Below are positions 1-11,389 of a stretch of 64,000 nucleotides of DNA, in pieces. The notes under the pieces are model-generated. The model saw only the letters and a list, made by a program, of their open reading frames with translations. It did not search any database and was not told where the DNA came from. The DNA is from Triatoma infestans (lineage: Eukaryota; Arthropoda; Insecta; Hemiptera; Reduviidae), in assembly GCA_011037195.1 (NCBI GenBank), contig JAAEAF010002406.1:1-64000 (forward strand), in the 5' to 3' direction. Both the position numbers and the translations under genes were made by a program. Within the stretch, counting starts at the first letter, position 1. Every line of letters starts with the position of its first letter.

Positions 1-862
1 TGTGTGTGTGTTGTATGTATGTATGTGAACAGCATAGCTCAAAAACGAAAAATCGTAGAAAGTTCAAACTTGATATTACGTTTAGGTATCACCATGGGAT
101 CGGTGCGTTATGTGTCAATATTCCTCAATCGGAAGTACCACTTTACTAGTTGTTTTTTTTTACGTTTTTGCAATTTTCTCAAAAATGGCTCCGAAGATTT
201 TCTTTAAACTTGGTATATCAACTACACATACAAAGAGCTACAACTTTTATTTGAAACATTTCTCTGGGAAAATTCATTTAAGAGCACTCGCGGGGAGGGG
301 TGGGGTTAGGTTTTCATCTTAATTGCTATTTCAGTTTATTAGACAATTCTGTCATCTAAATAGTATTAATTAAAATTAAATATGTTGTTGAAATTCTGAG
401 TTTGAAAAAAATCGCATAACCGGAAGTGTGTTTGTTTTAACACTTTACTAAATGATTTTTTGATTTTTTCGCAATTTTTTCTCAAAAATGGCTCCGATGA
501 TTTTCTTGAAACTTCTATATAAACTAAATATCCAAAGATCTACAACTTTTATTAAAGACATTTCTCTGGGAAAATTCATTTAAGGGTACTTTTAGGGGAG
601 GGGTGGAGTTACAGCTTCCTCTAAAGTGGTATCATAGTTGATTATATAGTTCTATTATCCAAACAGAATTAATTAGAAAGAAATAGATGGCCAAAATTCC
701 AAGTTTTAAGAAAGTTAGTAATCCAGAAATACGCATTTACTGAAAAGTTTTGTCAGTTTTCGACGAATTTCATTATTTTTGGTACAGAAACTATATCATT
801 TGTCAATTATAATTTTGAGAATAGGAGTAAGAGAAAGTTGTGTGAGTGTTTCACACCAGATT
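1..862 (+). repeat. HINE-like repeat, cut by window start
   Basis: From the internal TG microsatellite to the right end: GGAGTAAGAGAAAG-type inverted repeat (seen as AGGAGTAAGAGAAAGTTG) and terminal hairpin GTGTGAGTGTTTCACAC. Contains both core modules, each with a CCGGAAGT-type core. Confidence 0.85.
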
Positions 863-1890
863 TTTTTTTTTTTTACAAAATATAAATAATTATCGATTTC
901 AGTTTCTGATGCTGATAATTAGAAGTTTTTTTTTTAGTTATGTGGCGGTAAGATTTCCCTCCAAATACTTGTTTACCCGTTCCAGAACTGTCGTTTTACT
1001 GCCCGTTAATATCAGTAAGTAAATGTGCTATATATATTTAGTATTAATATTCTAAGTTAGGAGAACTTTTGTCTATAAAACTGTGAGCATTACAAATAAA
1101 GATAATTTCGTGTAAGTTTATTGCCCCCAGATTTTGTTTTTCACTACTTTTTCCAAGTAAAGTATTTTTCTTAATTTGGAATTCTCTTTATTTTATTTTT
1201 TTTATTTTTTAAATAAATGATGGATCTAGTAAAATAAAAATAAAAACTTAATAAAAAGCCTTGTAATGCATATAACGGTTAAATAAATAAGACGTGCGTT
1301 GTATTTTAATAATTTGATTTATGCACATTTTTTAGTGTCTCCCCTTGGAAAAGTAAGTAAACCCAACTACTGTGTATCTTCTAGGTTATAAAGTCAAGTG
1401 AGTGATGGAAGGAGAGACAAACTAGTAACTGTAGAAACTTCTATGGATTTTAGTTTTCAAAGTGTAAACTTCTCCGCCAAGAATGTAGTATAGTAGTCAC
1501 CTCGACAGCGTATTATATATTGTTGTGTATATATACCTTTTTGGCATAACTATGAGTAGCGTTTTGGATGGAATTCTCTCTCAGGCTTCTTTATACCCCC
1601 TCACATTCAAGTTTATACGTTTGTCTGTTTAAGCAAAGGAATAAAGTCTTTTGCCATTGCCACCAACCTGAATATATAGAATCTCATTCTGAAAAGCCTT
1701 GAGCATACGCTTTTACATATTATATGTACGCAGTAGGAATAAAAGATAGGTTGCGGGAAGAAAGGATGTGGAGTGCACTAAAATTACCGACTTATCTTTG
1801 TAGGATGTAAGAGACGTCAGAATAGAGGAAGGAATTTCACCGTTCTAACTAACTATTTTAATATAATATGCACATTTTCAAATTAAAACA
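863..1890. other. unannotated AT-rich stretch
   Basis: No coding frame, SINE or HINE-like landmark found. Several AATAAA motifs occur by AT-richness. Confidence 0.4.
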
Positions 1891-3584
1891 TCTGATGTGA
1901 GACACTCATACAACTTTCTCTTATTCCAGTTCTTAAAATTATAATTGACAAATTTTATAGTTTGTGTACCAAATTTATAGAAATGTCGAAAACTAAAAAA
2001 AAACTATTCAGCAAAAGCGCACTTCCGGTTTACTTATTTTCTTGACACTCAGACTTTTTACCCATCTATTTATTTCTAATTAATTTTGTTTGGATGATAG
2101 AATTGTATAATCAAACTATGAGAACACTTTAGAGAAAAACATAACCCTACCCCTCCCATAAAAGGGCCCTTAAGAATGCATTTTCCCAGAAAAATATTTC
2201 AAATAAAACTTGTAGATCTTTGTATGTTGTAGTTGATATTGCAAGTTTAAAGAAAATCGTTGGTGCCATTTTGGAAAAAAAATTCAAAAAAGTGAAGAAA
2301 CTATTCAGTAAAGTGGTACTTCCGGTTGAGGAATTTTGATCGCTGACCTACTGTCAGATCCCATGGTGATAGCTAGACAAAATATCAAGTTTGAACTTCC
2401 TGCGATTTTTCGTTTTTGAGCTATGTTGTTCTCATATACACACACACACACAGACCATTTGCTAAAAACCACTTTTATAGCTTCGTTAGGAATTTTTCTA
2501 CGAAGCTAAGTACGAAAGGAGAGTGGAGCGATGGATCCGCCCTGGACAGTATTAGCAAGCATGCCATTAAGTGGTACACAGATGGGTCTAAGACCCTCGA
2601 AGGAACCGGGGCAGGGGTGTTTGGGCCTAGAATCAAACACTCAGAACCCATGGGCAAGTTTCCTAGCATCTTCCAGGCGGAAATCTACGCTATTGGAAGG
2701 TGCGCTCAGTTGAACCTTGATCGGGGATATCGGAATCAGGAGATAGTTATCCTATCCGACAGTCAGGCGGCCATTAAAGCACTTACGTACTCAGTTCTAA
2801 AATGGTATGGGATTGCCTAGGCAAACTTAATGAACTAGGCAGGAGCAATAAAGTTACCCTGCATTGGGTGCCGGGACATGTCGGCGTGGAAGGTAATGAG
2901 GCAGCTGACGCCCTGGCAAAGGAAGGCGCTGTATCTCCTCTTATTGGGCCAGAGCCCTTTTGTGGAGTCAGTGACCAAGTATTTCTAGAAGAAATCAAGA
3001 AGGAGGAGGTGGTTAAAAGAGCTCGTCTCTGGAACACCATCCCGGGACTGAGGCAGGCCAAGGTCTGTCTGGGCGATTATAACCAGGAAAGGTCGAAAGC
3101 CTTCATCAGTCTGAGTAAGAATAGGATCCGTATTCTTACGGGATTCCTTACGGGGCATTGCAGACTCAGGGGGCACCTGAGAAAGCTTGGCCTAGTAGGT
3201 GACGGCATATGCAGATTCTGTGGAGAGGCGGAGGAAACTCCGATACACCTCCTCACGGACTGTGATGCCGTCATTCAAAGAAGATTTAGTAGTCTGGGCT
3301 GTTACCAGATAGGGGAGGAAGAAATACCTACCCTAGAACCTTCCAGGATCCTGAGATTTCTCAGGGAGTTAAACCTGGAGAGGGTGCTATAGATGAGCTA
3401 GCTCATCTTAGGCACCAGAGGGGGTACAATAGATCAAGAAAATGGTCGCGGTACAGAACCCTAGGGAAAAAAAAAACTTTTTTTGGACTCAGAGGACCAC
3501 AAAACGGATATTTCCGGTGAAAACTCGATATCGAAAATTTGACACGATTACAATACTTCCTCCTTACTAGGAGTAAGAGAAAGG
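1891..3584 (-). repeat. HINE-like repeat with nested LINE
   Basis: Starts TCTGATGTGAGACACTCA (right-end hairpin in reverse) and ends at TTACTAGGAGTAAGAGAAAG. Split by the LINE at 2478-3466. Confidence 0.88.
2478..3466 (+). mobile_element. 5'-truncated LINE with RNase H (I/Jockey superfamily)
   Basis: Codes for an RNase H domain: KWYTDGSKTLEGTGAGVF, FQAEIYAIGRC, ILSDSQAAIKAL, then in a second frame HWVPGHVGVEGNEAADALA. A C-terminal Cys-rich region follows (TGHCRLRGHLRKLG, CRFCGEAEETPIHLL). One frameshift lies near 2797. It ends in an A run at 3466. It is inserted in a HINE-like copy, whose sequence stops at the CCACTTTT boundary and resumes at TTTTTTTGGACTC. Confidence 0.88.
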
Positions 3585-3598
3585 AAAAAAAGAAAAAA

Positions 3599-4493
3599 TC
3601 TGGTATGAAACCTTGTGATACGACTTTATCTTACTGCAATTGACAAATTTGTAATGGACAAATTTTCTTAAGTTATAATTTTTACTAAGATCGTTGCGTG
3701 TTTTCATGGACACAACCGCGAAAACTGAGAAAAAAACTGTTCAGTAGAAAAGAATTTCCGGTTTTTGGAATGAACCGATTTTCTTCAACCTCGAAATAGT
3801 GGCAATTTATTCAATATTATTTAGATGACACAATTATATAATAAATTGAAATAGCCCTTTAGAAGAAATCATAACCCCTCCTCCTCCCCCAAAAGTCCTC
3901 TTAAATGGCTTTACCCAAAGAAATATTGTAAACAAGAGTTGTATAGCTCTTTGTAAGTGTAGTTTATATACTTAGTCCAAAAAAAAATTGTTGGATCCGT
4001 TTCTAGAGAAAATAGCAGTAAATTGAAATATTATTTTTCAGTAAATTGGTATTTCCGGTTGAGGAATTTTGACCGACAACTTATTGTTGGATCCCAAGAT
4101 ATAATAGGTTTTAGAAAGAGAGAAATTAATGAGAAAGGTTTTTGAGAAATACACTGACACAAAACTGCCAGAATTTTACACGTGAATAGAAATATGGTAG
4201 CTAAAGATTCATACTGAGTAGAGAAGGGTAGTGCTTGGTTGCTGACGCGTTGTCACTGCTGTATAAACTGTCCTAAAGACACTCTTATAGGGCTAGCGCA
4301 GCTGTGTATATATATATATATGTATGTATAGAGTCTCCCACTCTAGGTCTGGCCTAAGTAGCGAGTGAGATTCTCAGTTTTGTGTGTGTCTCTCTCTCTG
4401 CTTTAGATCCCTCTCTTCGGATCCTATTACACATGATGATACCTAAATGGAATATCACGTTTGAACCACGATTTTTTCGTTTTTGAGCGTTGG

Positions 4494-4527
<34 letters not shown>

Positions 4528-4655
4528 CATTTTCTAAAAATCATTTTTATCGTCTCAGGAGACATCAAAACGGATATTTATCAGTGAAAACTCGATATCG
4601 AAAATTAGACACGATTACAAACAATACTTCCTTTAAACCAGAAGTAAGAAAAAGT
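3599..4655 (-). repeat. HINE-like repeat, diverged, with a 330-bp insert
   Basis: Begins TCTGGTATGAAACC only about 15 bp after the previous copy ends, in the same orientation. Interrupted at about 4100-4428 by unknown DNA holding a TATA run and a CT-rich stretch. GGATCC-like sequence stands on both sides of the insert. Includes a (CA)n microsatellite at 4497-4523. Confidence 0.8.
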
Positions 4656-5164
4656 AATATTATGATTATTAAATCTTAGTCGCATTCCATATACCATATA
4701 TTTATATATAATTACACACACTACATATCATATGCAGTTTAACTATAGATCAAACTATATTATTAAATATCATAATTTACCAAAACTCTTCATAACTTTA
4801 TTCGCCATAATAATTCTCCACTTTGTATATTTTGATAATATATAAAGCCAGTTTCTGGGTGTAGTAGAGTTGATCAACATGATGTCATTTCCGAATCAAT
4901 AACGCCCTGTCATTTCCTTATTAAGTTGCCTACTAAAACATGGAACTAATCAATAATTTATTGTGTATTGAAAAATGTATCAAAACCTTTTTGCTACAGT
5001 ACTAGTAAATCCGGAATTAAAATATTAAAAAAAAGAGTGATTTCCAAGAATAAATTGGAAATCTTTTCATGAAACCTTGACGAATTGCATTTTACTTTTT
5101 TTTTTTTATTGTAATTATTTTTTGTATTGTTTAATATTTTACTATTGGGCACTTTATGACTTGA
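4656..5164. other. unannotated AT-rich stretch
   Basis: Nothing recognisable; low-complexity AT sequence before SINE A. Confidence 0.4.
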
Positions 5165-5176
5165 TGACTTTTATTT

Positions 5177-5415
5177 ATTTTATTTTATTTAAGGCGCGTC
5201 CAATATCTGTGGTCATTTAGCGTCCGGAGCCTTCTCAGTGCACTACCGGCTTCCGGACAATGTTCTCTCGTTACAGACAATACTGTCGCATCACCGAACA
5301 GAGAGCTGTAGAGATTCCTAGGAAGAAAAAAAACTAAGGGCAGCACAGCTGGGATTCGAACCCGGGTCCTCCGCGTGGGAATCCAGTGCGCTAACCACTG
5401 AGCTAATCCCTTCCC
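5177..5415 (-). mobile_element. SINE A, tRNA-derived, complete
   Basis: 239 bp on the minus strand with a perfect 12-bp target duplication TGACTTTTATTT (5165-5176 and 5416-5427). The head has RNA polymerase III A box TAGCTCAGTGG (5395-5405) and B box GGTTCGAATCC (5352-5362). An unrelated body and a (TAAAA)n tail follow. Confidence 0.9.
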
Positions 5416-5427
5416 TGACTTTTATTT

Positions 5428-5572
5428 TATTAATATTTCAGTTTATATTCGTAAAGCTGACACCCAACTTTCTCTCTTTTACTGCAGTTCTCATCACCTC
5501 TCATTGACAAGCTTTCGTAAAAAGTTGGAATTTTTTATGACCATTCCAAACTTTAAAGAAGATCGTGGCAGC

Positions 5573-5621
<49 letters not shown>

Positions 5622-6563
5622 ATTGAGTAAAGTCGATTGAGTTCCCATGATCAAAACATCTTATTTTGTAGTCTCAATTTCCCATGAATCCTCCAAAGAT
5701 GTGAGAGAAATTTAATAGAGTAGTAAATTAATACGAAGTACTTATGGAGAAATTCACATTATTTTAAGCGTAAGTAGCCAGCGATTGGCGGCGGTTAGGA
5801 TGTTGCCAAATCAATACTGTTGTTTACTATATATGTACAAATTAATTGCCGTATTGTGTACAATTGTTCTGTAATATATATAAGTAAATAAAAAATTGCT
5901 ATACGTCCTTCAAATTAACAGTTACACATCATTTCTCAAGTAGTTATGTGAAATGTAATTAAGGAAAAAAAAAATGTATTGGGATAGTTGATAGTTGACC
6001 CTAGATATCTTGACAAGGGCAATTCACAAGTCAATTACATCATGTGATGCTATTTTATTAGTAATGAGAGTATTTTGGATTTTTATTTTATTTAATATAT
6101 ATATATATATCACAATTAATAAATTCTTCAGCAAGTAATTTTAATTAAAATAACAAGACTTTATCTTTTCTTGGCATAGAAAACAATACTTCTGCCTGTC
6201 AAAACTCTCACACGAGAATGTTTTAGTTGAGCTAGCCTTAAAAAAATTACTAGTGGCAGGGTTGCCAACTGGGAAAGACAAAAAAAAAAAGAAAAAAGAA
6301 GACTTTTTCAAAAATATAATTTTGATTGCGCCTTGATTATAACTGCCATCAGTTAAAACTGATAAAAATGTTGTTTGGGACTATGGTTACCCTTATATTT
6401 TCTATAATACATATGAAGCGATAATATTATCTACTACGATACGTACATTTAGTTTTGTCTTTTCAGATGAAATTTGCTTAGCTACTTCCGAATCATCGAA
6501 CATTTTTGTTAAAAGTTTGTTCGTATAAGTTTACCTAAGAAAAAAAAAAAAAGAAAAAAAAAA
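5428..6563. other. unannotated AT-rich stretch
   Basis: Holds the A run at 5576 and a TA run at 6095-6110; otherwise nothing recognisable. Confidence 0.4.
5576..5619 (+). repeat. poly(A) run
   Basis: An uninterrupted A run of about 44. No retroelement body is recognisable next to it, though a faint HINE-like landmark (AAGAAGATCGTGGCAGCAATT) precedes it. Confidence 0.7.
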
Positions 6564-7409
6564 CCTGGTGTGAACATTCATACAACTTTCTCTTATTCCA
6601 GTTTTTAAAATTAAAACTGAAATCAAATTTTATAGTTTGTGTACCAAATTTAATGAAATTCGTCGAACACTGAAAAAATTGTTCAGTAAAAGCTGAACTT
6701 CCGGTTTACTAATTTCCTTGAAACTCGGAATTTTGGCCATATATTTATTTCTAATTAATTTTGTTTGAATAATAGAATTGTATAATCCAAGTATGATAGC
6801 ACTTTAGAGAAAAACATAACCCCATCCCTCCCCCTAAAAGTGTCCTTAAATGAATTTTCACAGAGAAATATTTTAAATAAAAGTTCTAGATCTTTTTTGT
6901 ATGTTTTAGTTTATATAAAACGTTTCCAAGAAAATTGTCGGAGCCATTTTTTGAGAAAATCGTGAAAAATGAAAAAAAAAAAAAAAAAAATCATTTAGTA
7001 AAAGTGGTAAAGTTAAAAGCACTTCCGGTTATCCGATATTTTTCAAACTCGGAATTACAACAACATATTCAATTCTAATTAACATTATTTATATGATAGA
7101 ATATCTAATAAACTTAAATGAATTTTCCCAGAGAAATGTTTCAAATAAAAGTTGTACACCTTTGTATGAATAGTTTATATAGGAAGTTTGAAGAAAAAAT
7201 CGTCGGAGCCATTTTTGAGTAAAACGCAAAAAGTAAAAAAAAAAAAAAACAGCTAGTAAAGTTTTATTTTTGAGCTATGCACACACACATTTGCTAAAAA
7301 CCACTTTGAGGACACCGGGTACCTCAAAACTGATATTTCCGGTGAAAACTCGATATCGAAAATTTGACACCATTACAATACTTCCTCTTACTAGGGAGTA
7401 AGAAAAAGT
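6564..7409 (-). repeat. HINE-like repeat
   Basis: Right-end start CCTGGTGTGAACATTC through the left end GGGAGTAAGAAAAAGT, with a deletion around 7258 that removes the last CCGGAAGT-bearing segment. Confidence 0.85.
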
Positions 7410-8036
7410 TAAAAATCAGCTAAAATAAGTTAAATATTTATACAGATCAACATATAAAGTAAGAACAATTGATTAACTGAAATGTAAAAACTGGAATATT
7501 TTTAAATATAACTTGATGATGGACTTAACTTTGAAGTAGGAAGTTAAACGAAAATTGGACATTATAATAATAACTTGTGAGTAATAAAATCTTCAGTACT
7601 GCACTCTTCAGCTAATACATTTTTTAACATGTTACGCAGTTTTCAATTTTGTACTTTGGGTTCGATAGCCGGTCATGAACTTTGATTTATTTAATGTATG
7701 CAAATAAATTAATTCTCAAATAAAGGGAGATCATCGATGCATGAAATTAAAAGGAGGCATGTGATTGGCTGGCAGGAAAACAAATTTTGGATGCTAATTT
7801 CGTATTTATCTTTCCTTAGATAAATATTCTGTTGTCCTTTCCATCCCATACCGGGATTTTAAATAATAAGCAGCAAGGAAAACTCACATGGCAGATAGAT
7901 TTCTATGAGCGTACGCAGTGAGGAAGTGAAGAAAGACATATGAGGAAAAGTAACTAAAACCTGCCTTTGCGACTGGGTAATTGTAAGATCCGTAAACTGA
8001 GCAGATAGCGACTGGGCAAAGAAAACTGCCAGAAAG
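7410..8036. other. unannotated stretch
   Basis: A 72-codon minus frame at 8077-7859 partly overlaps a HINE-like copy and shows no family. Nothing else seen. Confidence 0.35.
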
Positions 8037-8473
8037 AAAAATCGGATGACCGGAAGTATGTTTTTACTTTCTTTCAAGTTGGAATGTGAACTACACTTAT
8101 AAAAAGCTACAATTTTTATTTCAAAACATTTCTTCTGGTAAAGTCATTTAAAAAAAGGGTTTCTGAGAAAGTGGTGGGGTTACGTTTTCCTCTAAAATGT
8201 TATCATAGTTTGATTATACAATTCTACCATCTAAACAGAATTAATTAGAAATAAATAGATTTGCCAAAATTCCAAGTTTCAAGAAAATTCGTAAACCGGA
8301 AGTGCATTTTTAATGAACAGTTTTTATTTTTTTTTTTTCAGTTTTTTGCGATTTCCTCCATATAAAACACTGACGAATTTCATTATTATTTATTATATTA
8401 ACTATAAAATTTGTCAATTACAGTTTTGAAAACAGTCGTGTCAATTACAGTTGTGTGAGTGTATCATAGCAGA
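8037..8473 (+). repeat. HINE-like repeat, left-truncated
   Basis: Second core module and the right end (GTGTGAGTGTATCATAGCAGA, with hairpin mutations). Confidence 0.8.
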
Positions 8474-8619
8474 TTTTTCTTTTTTTTAAAACAATTTACA
8501 GCAATGGAAACACAAAAAAATCTGGTGTGAAATACAACGATTTTCGCATACTGCGATTTACTTAAGTTATAGTTGACTATTTCTATTCTAATATAGAATT
8601 ATAACTAGATGTTAGTTGT

Positions 8620-9942
8620 CTTCGTCCTCATGTGTCGGTCTAGTGGCTAGCGCACTCGCCTTTTGTGTGTGAATTCAGGGTTCGATTCTCGTGAGGGCAA
8701 AGTCCGTATTCCACCAAGCATCGTGATAAAAAGTGGGAAGCTATATTCTTCCTCCTCATTCCTGTTCCCATTCGGTACTAAGGGTTCTTTAAAGACCGTT
8801 CCTATCCATTCGGATATACCAGTCCCCTTGTGCCAGCACAAGGTCGTTTTACAAGAGAAGGATGTCACCACCACGAGAGGGTAGGGTGAAAGGCCTCCCC
8901 ATGGCAGAAGTGCCACTCCGGGCACTCCCCCGCTTGGCCCCACAAAGAGGCAGGTTAGATTGTACGCCCAACCAACGCGTGGAAGTCAACAAAGCTGGCC
9001 GCCACTACCAGATCGTAGAGAAGGCTGACTCTAACTTAGCTCCCCCCTAGCGAAGGGCACTTATGTCGTCAAGTGCGACGGCAAGAGTATTAATTTATAT
9101 TGCGGTATACCCAGCCGCTCAGCTCATGTCCTGAAGGACAGCGGAGCTATTGGTTAACCAACGGCCACTACGAGTCCGACCTCAATTGCAAGCAATTGGG
9201 CTTGGAAACCGCGCTGCTTGCGCCCGTAGTTCAGTACTTCGCTATATTATCTATAGCTGCGTGACTGATCGCACACCCGATAGTCTTACCACTTTGCCAT
9301 CTACTGATTTTGACGACCCGTTGCCTCAGGGGTCAGGGTACAGTATCCCAGGAACCAGGACTCCATCGGGCCGGGGTCTGAAAGGAAAAAAGGAAGGGAC
9401 CAGGAAGGAATGTGATGTGGGACAAGGTATTCCCAACCTCTGGGTACCAGTGGCTGATTGCAATTCACCGAGATGGGCGATGGTGGCGCCACGTACCTAC
9501 GCCTGAAAGAAAAGAAAAAAAGGAGTTGCTCCCCACAACTATTTACTCATATACATACCTACCTATACATCCTAACCTATCCTAACTAACACCTATACAA
9601 ACCTATCCTACCTATATACAACCCTTTATACAAAACCTAATCTACCTACCTATATATACCTACAACAATAAATACAAAACTTAACCTATCCCTTCCCTAG
9701 ACCTACCCTCCCAGACCCCATGCATAGTGAATACTAGCTAATTCCATTAGGAAGGGCCACGCCTCCTTATTCCACCACCCGTCTATCTCCTCCAGTGCGA
9801 AGCTACAGTTAATAGCGCCCTAGGTAGCGAAGGCCGATTACTAATAAACGGCGTGGGAACTGCGGCGTGCTTAACACACGCCCCCCTACTCAAATCGCCG
9901 CCTGGCAAGCCTTGGCCCTTCATGGGCTGTTGCCCCATAGGG
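8620..9942 (+). mobile_element. SINE B copy with a nested 1-kb insert
   Basis: tRNA-like head at 8631-8700 with a B box GGTTCGATTCT and a following GTGAGGGCA end. The body resumes at 9806 and ends with GGCAAGCCTTGGCCCTTCAT and GCCCCATAGG. A target duplication GTTAGTTGT lies at 8611-8619 and 9943-9951, inside a HINE-like copy. The other SINE B copies read straight through the site occupied here by the insert. Confidence 0.8.
8744..9793. mobile_element. unclassified 1,050-bp insert inside SINE B
   Basis: GC-richer than its surroundings and flanked by a 12-bp duplication with one mismatch (AGTGGGAAGCTA at 8732-8743, AGTGCGAAGCTA at 9794-9805). It contains a 118-codon frame at 9150-9506 without recognised similarity, and a CCTA/CCTAC-rich stretch at 9541-9715. 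There is no poly(A) and I see no inverted ends. Its class is open. Confidence 0.6.
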
Positions 9943-10671
9943 GTTAGTTGTTTACAAGATATATGATTAGGAAAATCTAAATTTTAGAGAAACTACTTTG
10001 GGGGGGGGGGAAGCCATAACCTTAATCCTCCACTTAAATGAATTGACTCGGAAAACTAATTGAAACAAAAGTGATAGATCTCTGTATTTATGGTTAATAT
10101 AACAAGTTTAATTGGAATTTGTTAGTGCCTTCTATGAAGAAGTCGCAAAATACTGTTCAGTAAAGTTACATTTTTGGTGAAACAATTTTCTTTAAGCACA
10201 ACATTTGGCATTACATTTCATTGTAATATATATTATATAGATAATAGAATAAACTGAAAAAAACTTAAGAGGAAAAAACATAACCCCACCTCTTCCCCAA
10301 AAAACCCATTCTCTTAAATGAATTTTCTCAGAAAAATATTGTCAAATAAAAGTTTATAGCTCCTTTATATGTGTAGTTAATATTCCAAGTTTAAAGGAAA
10401 ATCGTTTGAGCCATTTTTGGAGAAAATTTCAAAATAAAAAAAAACTGAAAAATCCATTTAGTAAAGTGATACTTCCGGTTGACCGATTTTGATCAAAAAA
10501 TCTTATTGTCGGGTCCCATTCTAGCATTTAAACTAAATATTAACTTTGAACGTTCTAGGATTTTTCCATTTTTCAGTTATGCTGACGTCATACACAGAGA
10601 AGAAAGCAAAAAAAAAAATAAAAAATCAGAAAACCATAACCATTTTCCTTTTGGTTGGTAAAAGTTTTTTT

Positions 10672-10740
10672 GGCACGCAATTTATACATACCGCCCGTAC
10701 AAGGAAAAGTGGTAACAAGGTAGATATGTTTGGATATAAT
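10672..10740 (+). other. possible nuclear copy of mitochondrial 12S rRNA 3' end
   Basis: Contains ATACCGCCCGT then AAGTGGTAACAAGGTAGATAT, the decoding-site and 3'-terminal motifs conserved in small-subunit rRNA. AT-richness and the GTAGATAT context fit insect 12S. The stem between the two motifs is shortened and one conserved base differs, so it is not a working rRNA. Too short to rule out a bacterial or chance source. Confidence 0.5.
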
Positions 10741-11389
10741 CCAAGAAAAAAATTTTCAATAATGGAGATATTAGAGAAATATTAGATAATAGAGAAATAA
10801 AGGGATTCTGTATGCGTTTGGTAGGTAGATAAATGGAAAAATTGAATTAAGGAATAAATTTTGGCTGTGGAAAAAAAAAACCACTAAAAATGTGGAAATT
10901 CTTGTAAAGAAAAAAAATTCTATCCCCACGTGCCACATAACTTATCGATAGTTGGGACATAATGCTGGCCAGAAAAAAAAAAAAAAACCATATTGAAGTT
11001 GCTTGGCTTCGCCAAAATAATGGGACCATGTCCTTTCCCATCTACCAAGTTAAAGGTACTTGAAATGGTCAGAAGAAAAACACACGAAAGGCAATAAAAA
11101 AAAAAAAAAAGAAACAATCGTAATAGAATTGGTCCAGAGGGATCGCAGCGTAGTTGCCCGGTAACATTCTACAGTAATATACTGTTCCATTAAAACATCC
11201 AAAATCCTCTTCTGTCCTCCCTAGCGGATAGAATTAATCTTGTAACAATAGATTTTCTGAATTGTTACCAAGCTTTAACAGATGGATGCTTTAGGGTCAG
11301 ATTTTGGAAACTGTCTTTCACAGAAAATTGATATTTCATATTCCCCTTGAGTATGAAAAATTCATTTTTAAAGAATGTATACAACAAAA
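10741..11389. other. unannotated stretch with a faint HINE-like trace
   Basis: A-rich. Around 11290-11370 there are degenerate HINE-like left-end landmarks (CAGAAAATTGATATTTC, CCCTTGAGTATGAAAAA). Confidence 0.35.

Larger units (their letters stand above)
8521..10605 (-). repeat. HINE-like repeat with nested SINE B
   Basis: Starts TCTGGTGTGAAATAC, split by SINE B 8620-9942, then continues with diverged modules to the TTTTTCAGTTATGCTGACGT region. The far end is lost. Confidence 0.75.

Noticed and set aside
2475..2669. Minus-strand frames over the LINE at 2.5-3.3 kb
   Set aside because: Shadows of the RNase H coding frames.
8631..8700. Functional tRNA gene
   Set aside because: A and B boxes fit, but the arms are imperfect and the same head occurs in several SINE B copies with target duplications.
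9560..9715. Telomeric repeat array
   Set aside because: CCTA units are irregular in length and sequence; no run of exact CCTAA units.
10672..10740. Nuclear or bacterial rRNA gene
   Set aside because: Only two short conserved motifs are present, with a truncated stem and no flanking rRNA.
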